This document shows positions 57,955-64,000 of a DNA stretch of 64,000 nt, one piece after another. The stretch spans positions 16,946 to 80,945 of the forward strand of contig DATJYK010000131.1 of NCBI GenBank assembly GCA_035578005.1, written 5' to 3'. A program made the position numbers and the translations under genes. The notes below the pieces were generated by a model that did not search any database, was not told where the DNA came from, and saw only the letters and a program-made list of their open reading frames with translations. Numbering within the stretch: the first letter of the stretch is position 1; every line of letters begins with the position of its first letter. This stretch comes from Gp13-AA77 sp035578005. GTDB lineage: Bacteria > Acidobacteriota > Terriglobia > UBA7540.

Positions 57955-60354
57955 TCACTGGGTCTTGGGCGCCTCTCGCAGCGAGCGGCTGCGCGCCTCC
58001 ATCTGCTCGGCCTCGCCGCTGCGTCCAGCGCGGCGCAGCAGACGCGCGTAGCGCTCCAGGCACTTTGCCACACCCGAATGCGTAGCCTCCGGTGCGCGCT
58101 CGAGAGCATCCAAAGCTGAACGAAAGCGCGGCTCAGCCAAGTCGTCGCGTTGCTCGCTCTCGAAGAGAATCGCCAGGTTTTCCAGAGTGCCGGCTAAGGC
58201 AGGATTGGAAGGGCCGTAGAAGGCCTCCTTGACCTCGAGAGCGCGCAGATACTCCTTCTCTGCCTCCCGGCACCTTCCCTGAGCGGTGTGAAGCGCTCCC
58301 AGGTTGTTGAGCGTGGACGCCATGCCGACCTTTCCGGCGCCAAGTGCTCCCTCTTGGATCACCCTTGCCCGATGCAGCAACTCCTCCACCTCACCCACGT
58401 GCCCATTCTCGCATTCGAGCGCTGCCAGATTGTTGAATGCGGCGGCGAGACGGGGATGAGCTTCACCCAGTGAGTTTCGATAGATGTCCAGGGTCCGGCG
58501 CAGCAGCGACGCGGCATGAATGCGATCACCGACCAAACGTTCCACCAGCGCCAGCCTTTCCAGGGCCCGGGCCACGTCCGTGTGTTCAGCGCCGCCAGCC
58601 TCCTCCCATAGTCGCACAGCTCTCTCGCAGAGACCCCGCGCTTCCGTAAGCCGGCCCTGCGCTTGCACGACACCCGCCAGCCGGCCCAGGTCGACCGCCA
58701 CAGCCGCGTGCTCCCGGCCGAACCGCGCCTCATCGAGACTTAGGATGCGACGCCAGCACGCCTCTGCATCGGAATGGCGGCCCTGCCGCAGGTTCACGTC
58801 AGCCAGGCGCTCAAGCGTTGGCTGGACGGCGGGATGGTTTTCACCGAACGCCTTCTCCTTGATGGTGAGAACCCGACGATAAATCGGTTCGGCCTCTGCC
58901 ATGCGGCCCTCAAGGCAGCACACCAGCGCAAGCTCGTTGAGCTTGGGAAGCAAGTCGGCATGACTCTGGCCAATCTCCTGCTCGCGGGCCGCGAGCCAGG
59001 AGCGGATGGCGGCTTCAGTTCCGCCATCCTTGGCCCGAAGATTCTGGGGCACTGAATCAACCACTCCCCCTGTCCCACCCCGCGGCTGGGTTGGAGCGCC
59101 ACGGGAAGAATCTAGTAGGCTACTAAGCTCCGGCGCAAATACATCGAAGTTCAATTCTGTAACCTGCGGCGCCGCTACAGGCTTTGCTGACCCTGACGCA
59201 GAGACTGCGGATTCTGCCGGGAAGCGAATAACGTCACGTTCGACCCTTGGCGATGGGCCGGAGGCGGGTGGTGGCGGTGTTCGCTCCGGCCGCCGCGACG
59301 AGACTCGTCTGTCCAACACGTCAGCCCGCCCTTCGCCACTGTCGGCCTGCTCAATCTCTTCTTCGGATTCCTCGGGCTCCGGCAGCTTGCCGGCCCCGAC
59401 CATCTCTTCCGCTGACTCCCGGGCATCCTGAAAGTGCCCAAATCGCGGTGCCGGCCGCGTTTCATCAGGGCCCAGAATGGCCCGGTTCGCCCCAGCTAAT
59501 TCCTCGGAGAGATCCCGGATCTCAAGGTTTGCCAGCGGTCCATTCGCCGCCTCGGCAGCAAGATCCACCTGCGTCCCGTCTTCGTCAGCAACGGAGCCGG
59601 TTTTGCCGGCGAGCAACGCTTCGATAGCCCGCGAGCGTTTGAACAACGGCCCGGCCACAGACGGCTTGTCTTGACGAAGATGCACCTCGCCGAGATTCTC
59701 CAGAATCACGGCGACCTCAGGATGAACGGGTCCCACGGTTCTCTGCTTGATGGCTAGGGCCTGCTTGAAGAAGGCCTCTGCTTCGGGCATCCGTCCCGCT
59801 GCAAAGCACACGCTGGCGAGGTTGTTGAAGCAAGTTCCCACATTCGGATCTTCCTGACCTGTGCTCAGAATTCCAATCCGAAGAGCGCGGGTGAGCAGGG
59901 GAAAAGCCTCGGGATAATTGCCCTGCATGCGGTAGATCAGCGCCAGATTGTTGAGACTGGTGGCCACCACCGGGTGCTCGCGGCCCAGAGAATACTCCTC
60001 GATCTCGATCGCCTGACGGTAAAGAGGAGCAGCTTCCTTGAGCCGTCCCTGGGCGCCGTAAACCGCTGCCAAATTGTTCAGAGTCTGGGCCACGCTCAGG
60101 TCATCCGCGCCGCGTTCCGCCTCACGTTGGCTCAGCGCTTTGGTGAAGAGCGATTCTGCCTCGTCGAGCTTACCCTGTGCCCGGCACGCCTCACCCAAAT
60201 CATTCAGTGTGGAAGCCATCCGCACATCTTTGGGACCGAAGAATTGCGCCTCAGCCAGCGCTACCCGATACTCCGCTTCGGCTTCGGCGTAACGGCCTTC
60301 ATTGTAGGCACGATGACCCGCCTTGACGGCTTCGTCCCACCGCGAAGGAGGCAT
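57955..60354 (-). CDS. Long tetratricopeptide-repeat protein
   Basis: About 799 residues from the ATG at 60354, which has an ideal GGAGGAA ribosome site; the TTG at 60435 and the ATG at 60381 are less likely. Kinesin-light-chain-type TPRs of about 42 residues fill residues 10-260 (TLNDLGEACRAQGKLDEAES, TLNNLAAVYGAQGRLKEAAP) and again about 430-790. Between them lies a low-complexity acidic and proline-rich linker (EPEESEEEIEQADSGEG, PERTPPPPASGPSP). TPR arrays bind peptides or other proteins; no enzyme domain is present. The partner is unknown. The gene converges on the zinc ribbon gene. Confidence 0.9.
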   Translation of the reverse strand: MPPSRWDEAVKAGHRAYNEGRYAEAEAEYRVALAEAQFFGPKDVRMASTLNDLGEACRAQGKLDEAESLFTKALSQREAERGADDLSVAQTLNNLAAVYGAQGRLKEAAPLYRQAIEIEEYSLGREHPVVATSLNNLALIYRMQGNYPEAFPLLTRALRIGILSTGQEDPNVGTCFNNLASVCFAAGRMPEAEAFFKQALAIKQRTVGPVHPEVAVILENLGEVHLRQDKPSVAGPLFKRSRAIEALLAGKTGSVADEDGTQVDLAAEAANGPLANLEIRDLSEELAGANRAILGPDETRPAPRFGHFQDARESAEEMVGAGKLPEPEESEEEIEQADSGEGRADVLDRRVSSRRPERTPPPPASGPSPRVERDVIRFPAESAVSASGSAKPVAAPQVTELNFDVFAPELSSLLDSSRGAPTQPRGGTGGVVDSVPQNLRAKDGGTEAAIRSWLAAREQEIGQSHADLLPKLNELALVCCLEGRMAEAEPIYRRVLTIKEKAFGENHPAVQPTLERLADVNLRQGRHSDAEACWRRILSLDEARFGREHAAVAVDLGRLAGVVQAQGRLTEARGLCERAVRLWEEAGGAEHTDVARALERLALVERLVGDRIHAASLLRRTLDIYRNSLGEAHPRLAAAFNNLAALECENGHVGEVEELLHRARVIQEGALGAGKVGMASTLNNLGALHTAQGRCREAEKEYLRALEVKEAFYGPSNPALAGTLENLAILFESEQRDDLAEPRFRSALDALERAPEATHSGVAKCLERYARLLRRAGRSGEAEQMEARSRSLREAPKTQ

Positions 60355-60518
60355 ACCGGATTCCTCCGCGAAGTAACGCATCCCTCCGAAGAGCCAACGA
60401 CCCAACACACCAAAAATCACAGCCAAGCTCCGCAAGTTTAACGCCAGGAGTATGCCCTGTTTATTCTATCTTACATGCTTGAGGACGGGAGTAATAGAGC
60501 CAGTCATCGCCGCGCGGG

Positions 60519-61523
60519 CTAGGGTTTCTCCCAGTGGCCTGACTCCGCTGACCGGAACACCGCATCGATCACCGACATGTTCTTGATCGCGTCTTCCACT
60601 GAAACCGGGACCTCGCCTCCCTCGCGAATCGCGCGTGAGAAGGCGTCTCCTTGAATCGTGTACTGGTCGCAGACCGGGAGTTCCTCTTTGCTGATGCCCC
60701 CTCCGAGGATGTCGCGGCCGTCATCGATGAAGATCCGGCAAGGCCGTTCTCGGGGCGCATTGAATGGGATTTCAATCTCCACGCGCCCCTGGGTCCCCAA
60801 GAACTGCATCCGTTGGTAAGGCACAAGCTGCGTGCTGCAGGTGAAGATGGAGTGTCCGGTGGGAAAATCAAGCAGGGCTGAGGCCAGGCGATCGATCTTC
60901 ATCTCGGGATCGCGCTCGATCAGTCCCATCACTCGCGACGGTTCTTCGCCGAATATGAACCTTGAGGCGGTGATCGGGTAACAGCCGATATCCAGCAATC
61001 CGCCGCCGCCCCACTCCGCAACATTGCGGATGTTGGCGGGGTCCCGGTTGAAGTAACTAAAGAAGCCTACGATGGAGCGTAACGCCCCGATCCTTCCAGA
61101 CCGGACAATCTCGCGAGTGCGCAGCCACTGGGGGTGGGTGCGAACCATAAAGGCTTCGCCTACCTTCACGCCGACGCGATCGCGCGCTGCCAAGAGAGTT
61201 CTCGCCTCGTCCGCGTTCATGCTCAGCGGCTTTTCGCATAGCACATGCTTGCCCGCTTCAATGGCTTTCAGAGTCCACGGGATATGCAGGTGATTGGGAA
61301 GCGGGTTGAAGACAGCCTCGACGTCACGATCCCGCAGGAGCTCTTCATACGATCCGTAAGCCCGGGCAATGCCGAGCTTGCCAGCGGCCTCCTCAGCTTT
61401 GTGACGATCGCGTGACGCGATCGCTACAATCTCGCTCCACTCGCCCTGCTGCATCGCCGGTATCACTTTCCTCACCGCGATACCCGCAACACCCAGCACA
61501 CCCCACCGCACCTTGTCACTCAT
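60519..61523 (-). CDS. Gfo/Idh/MocA family oxidoreductase
   Basis: About 334 residues from the ATG at 61523 (AGGAGG upstream). The N-terminal Rossmann fold reads VRWGVLGVAGIAVRKVIPAM, and the family's substrate-binding EKP motif is in HVLCEKPLSMNADEARTLLA. The C-terminal alpha-beta domain contains GGGGLLDIGCYPI. These NAD(P)-dependent enzymes act on sugars, inositols or glucose-fructose-type substrates. No sugar pathway neighbours are present to indicate which. The gene appears monocistronic. Confidence 0.92.
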   Translation of the reverse strand: MSDKVRWGVLGVAGIAVRKVIPAMQQGEWSEIVAIASRDRHKAEEAAGKLGIARAYGSYEELLRDRDVEAVFNPLPNHLHIPWTLKAIEAGKHVLCEKPLSMNADEARTLLAARDRVGVKVGEAFMVRTHPQWLRTREIVRSGRIGALRSIVGFFSYFNRDPANIRNVAEWGGGGLLDIGCYPITASRFIFGEEPSRVMGLIERDPEMKIDRLASALLDFPTGHSIFTCSTQLVPYQRMQFLGTQGRVEIEIPFNAPRERPCRIFIDDGRDILGGGISKEELPVCDQYTIQGDAFSRAIREGGEVPVSVEDAIKNMSVIDAVFRSAESGHWEKP

Positions 61524-61658
61524 CACGCCTCCTTATTGGGTCGCAGCGCAGAATTCTATCGTGAACACGTGGGTATGATCCACCCCAGGACCGCGACTAT
61601 CAATAAGGTGGCCAAAGGGCGCCACGCATCACGACGGTTGGCAGGTTAAACTCTCCTT

Positions 61659-61965
61659 ATGACCTTTACCAAGCGGCTTCGCGAGGGTGTTCGCCGAGGA
61701 GAGATCACTTGCGGTGTGCGCATCCTGGATGCGGCCCCACGTCAAGGTGGGTGGCCGATACCGCATGGAAGACGGCGAGATTTTGGTGGATTCGATCGAA
61801 CCCATCGGATTTCCGGATATCACTCCGGAGCTAGCACGGGAATCTGGATTCCTTGGCGTCCTGGATTTGCTCAAGGTCGCGAAGCACGGCAAGGGCAAGA
61901 ATATCTACTTGATTGGTTTCCACTACCAGCCGCTGCGCGCCAAGAAACGAAAGAGAACAGACTGA
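61659..61965 (+). pseudogene. ASCH-like protein gene with a one-base frameshift
   Basis: A reading frame beginning MTFTKRLREGVRRGEITCGV runs on as unrelated sequence after about 61724, whereas the +1 frame continues with the expected RPHVKVGGRYRMEDGEILVD and the rest of a small ASCH-like RNA-binding domain protein, ending KKRKRTD. Deleting one C at 61724-61725 would join both halves into about 101 residues. It is either a recent pseudogene or a sequence error. ASCH proteins resemble PUA folds and probably bind RNA. Confidence 0.7.
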
Positions 61966-61984
61966 GCGGCGCCCAGCAGCGCTG

Positions 61985-63733
61985 TTATCTCGCATCGGGC
62001 AGCAGACCCTTTTCGACGAGCACGGGCGGTCTCCGATGGTGTGTGGCCTGCTCATAGGCATACGCCCAACCGAGCAGGTCACCGTCCTTCCATAGTCGAG
62101 CTGACAGTTCCAATCCAAACGGCAGGCCGTCCGGATAGAACCCACCCGGAACAACCACCGAAGGAACACCGATCATGTTCACCCACGCCGTGTCGCTATG
62201 CGGGCCCCCGCTGATGCTCCCATCCTGCGGCATGGTCTCATCCGGCGGAGGCATCTGTGCGGCCGGGTAGACGAGCCCATCGAGGTGAAACCTATCCAGC
62301 GCCTGGTTGTAAGCTTCGAGCGCCCTCCGCCGCGGAGCGAAAAAGTCGGCGTCGGCTTGCGGGTCGCTCTCAATCAATGCTTGGACGGGCGGCTGCTTGT
62401 CCGTTCCGCCGGTCTGGTCCGCGCCGCCGATGATCGTTGCCGGCAAAGGAGACCCGACGGCCTTCTGGTATTCTTCGGCCGAGTGGTATTGCGGCGGGCC
62501 GTATTCGCTCAAGAACTTTTCCGTTCCTTCGCGGATGTAAGGGATGGTGTAGACGTGAGCCACGGTCTGGGCAAAGCTCGCGGGGAGGATTGAATCGTCG
62601 AAGACGACAGTTGCACCGGCCGTGCGCAGCCCTATCAGGGCTTTCATGAAGGCCTCGCGGGTCTCTGGTCGCAGCGGAATGCGAGCCGCAGCTAAGTCTG
62701 CCGTCACCTCGGCCGCAGACTCGTTGGCGCGAATACCCTGGAATGGAGTGCCCACTCCATCGAGAATAAAGGCAGGAACGCCGAACCGTCTTCCACGGAG
62801 CGCATCCGCTTTCAGGTACTGAGTGTAGGGACCCGGCTGAGCCTTCGCGGCAGAATCCTTGGTGCGGGGATCGAGGGCATCTTGGCCGGCCATGACACTG
62901 AGAGCGATGGCGGCATCCGTCACGTCGCGCGCGATGGGCCCCGTGTTGTCGAGCAGCCAGTCGAGAGGCGCAATGCCGGCGATACTCACCAGGCCGCGCG
63001 TTGGAAAGACACCAACGACGGAGCTGGTGGAAGCCGGCATCCGGATGGAGTTGCCCGTGTCGGTTCCGGTGCCAAGCAAGGCGAAGTTTGAGGTGACGGC
63101 TGTGACCGTCCCCCCTGACGAACCACCAGGGCTGAAGCGGACGTCATAGGCGTTTCCGGTTCGCCCGTAAGCGGTGCTGCGATTGGTGTCGCTGGCGGCG
63201 AAGTCCGGCATATTCGTCTGCCCCAGGATCACGGCTCCGGCCGCGCGCAGCCTGGCGACGATCGTGGCATCCTTGGGCGCCACCAACTCGTTGCCAGGAA
63301 TCATGTAGCCTTTCCATCCATCGGTGGTGATCAAGCCCTTCACGCTGGTGTTCGCCTTGATCAGAATCGGAACGCCCCACAAGGAACCGCGCACAAAGCC
63401 GGGAGCGTCCGCTTTGGCTTCCGCGTCTTCGCGAGCCGCGGTGGTGAGGGCGCCTGATGCGTCCAGGGTCTGCACCGCGCGGTAGATGCCGTTGTACTTC
63501 TGAATGCGCGCCATGTACCAGTGAACGACTTCGGTAACCGTGTACTTGTGGGTCCGATACAGCTCCTCTAACCGCGGGATGGTGACCTCAAGGAGGTCGC
63601 GATCCATGGCTTCCTGCGCTGCCCGCGAAGCGTCTTTCACTAGTGATAGCGCTGCTGTCGGCGCGAACAAGCAACCGGCTTCAAGTATGGCCGCCGCGGC
63701 GAGGAGACGGCAAAGGCGGGCTGGTTTCTTCAT
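61985..63733 (-). CDS. Exported amidase-signature hydrolase
   Basis: About 582 residues from the ATG at 63733, which follows GAGGAC and starts a signal peptide (LCRLLAAAAILEAGCLFAPT). The amidase-signature triad is present: Lys126 (VPILIKANTS), a cis-Ser in SPGGSSGGT (Ser205/206) and nucleophile Ser229 in GTGTDTGNSIRMPA. These enzymes hydrolyse amide bonds of small molecules or, in some cases, peptides. An exported form would act in the periplasm. It is not next to gatB/gatC, so it is not the tRNA amidotransferase subunit. The upstream codons to 63835 lack coding sense. Confidence 0.9.
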   Translation of the reverse strand: MKKPARLCRLLAAAAILEAGCLFAPTAALSLVKDASRAAQEAMDRDLLEVTIPRLEELYRTHKYTVTEVVHWYMARIQKYNGIYRAVQTLDASGALTTAAREDAEAKADAPGFVRGSLWGVPILIKANTSVKGLITTDGWKGYMIPGNELVAPKDATIVARLRAAGAVILGQTNMPDFAASDTNRSTAYGRTGNAYDVRFSPGGSSGGTVTAVTSNFALLGTGTDTGNSIRMPASTSSVVGVFPTRGLVSIAGIAPLDWLLDNTGPIARDVTDAAIALSVMAGQDALDPRTKDSAAKAQPGPYTQYLKADALRGRRFGVPAFILDGVGTPFQGIRANESAAEVTADLAAARIPLRPETREAFMKALIGLRTAGATVVFDDSILPASFAQTVAHVYTIPYIREGTEKFLSEYGPPQYHSAEEYQKAVGSPLPATIIGGADQTGGTDKQPPVQALIESDPQADADFFAPRRRALEAYNQALDRFHLDGLVYPAAQMPPPDETMPQDGSISGGPHSDTAWVNMIGVPSVVVPGGFYPDGLPFGLELSARLWKDGDLLGWAYAYEQATHHRRPPVLVEKGLLPDAR

Positions 63734-64000
63734 AAAGTCCTCATAACGGCGCCCCGGGGACCTACAGCGCCGAGCAAGCGTAATGCAAAAAACTCCGCTC
63801 AAGCAAGTGCGGCGAAGATCTATCAACGCGCTCATAAGTCCGCTCAGGATTGCTCGCTAACCAGTCGCTCCCCACTCCCCCAGAGGCTGCACGTGAGTGA
63901 GACGTTCCGTGTGGCTTCCGACAGTGCGGCGCAACCCGCACCGCCAAGGGGTAGTGATCATAAGCTACAGAAACAGCAGGCCTTATGAAGACACGTTTGA
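63734..64000. other. Right-end intergenic region, possible start of a plus-strand gene
   Basis: About 270 bp with no complete gene. An ATG at 63985 preceded by GCAGG begins a frame that is cut by the window edge after five codons; it may be a gene start but cannot be judged. Confidence 0.3.

Noticed and set aside
57955..60354. Internal linker of the TPR protein as another translated repeat island
   Set aside because: It is acidic and proline-rich but shows no 7-bp DNA step or inverted arms, so it looks like a normal disordered linker.

Overview
The window looks like chromosomal DNA of an Acidobacteriota bacterium (Terriglobia-like). The evidence is three very large FtsX/MacB-type permeases with the N-terminal signature of the acidobacterial duplicated orphan permease (ADOP) family, a VWFA-related acidobacterial protein, a PadR regulator beside the permeases, sigma factor plus Ser/Thr-kinase/TPR modules, and evenly high GC. 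I see no rRNA, tRNA, CRISPR array, prophage or insertion sequence.

Layout. 1-6 kb: a heptanucleotide array, a RodZ-like protein, a secreted VWFA protein, a PQQ dehydrogenase carrying one c-type heme site, and a small Lys/Ala repeat protein. 6-12.5 kb: an ECF sigma factor overlapping a protein made of six VOC/PhnB domains, a 93-bp palindromic element, a VapBC pair, a cupin and an exported aldo/keto reductase. 12.7-18.9 kb: a tripartite RND efflux operon. 18.9-28.1 kb: a ten-gene minus-strand cluster that joins an Mla-type lipid transporter (MlaE, MlaF, MlaD, auxiliary lipoprotein) to a complete SpoIIAA/SpoIIAB/SpoIIE-like partner-switching set, a cyclic-nucleotide-binding histidine kinase, a response-regulator/thioredoxin-reductase fusion lacking the CxxC centre, and rsmA. 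28-31 kb: an acyltransferase-like membrane protein and a sedolisin peptidase. 31-43.9 kb: three ADOP permeases, PadR with a well-formed promoter, HicBA, and an unidentified gene invaded by repeats. 44-50 kb: an ECF sigma factor overlapping a TPR Ser/Thr kinase, then a CadC-like TPR regulator. 50-64 kb: bacterioferritin, a HAMP protein with no output domain, PspC, GlpX, two secreted or anchored paralogues, NmrA-like and DoxX proteins, HU, an FmdB zinc ribbon, a TPR protein, a Gfo/Idh/MocA oxidoreductase, a frameshifted ASCH gene and an exported amidase.

Two things stand out. First, non-coding DNA is full of arrays with a fixed 7-bp step (sometimes 8 bp) whose word differs from site to site, and one 828-residue reading frame (34049-36535) contains three such islands, each with inverted arms, read through in frame as 7-residue repeats. 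Second, the Mla cluster holds a STAS protein with the phosphorylatable DSSG motif next to its likely kinase and phosphatase but no sigma factor. This suggests, as inference only, that the STAS protein is an MlaB-like transporter subunit controlled by phosphorylation.

All functions are read from sequence motifs and known family features; no database search was run. Start codons were moved to internal sites where a Shine-Dalgarno sequence, signal peptide or 4-bp overlap favoured it.
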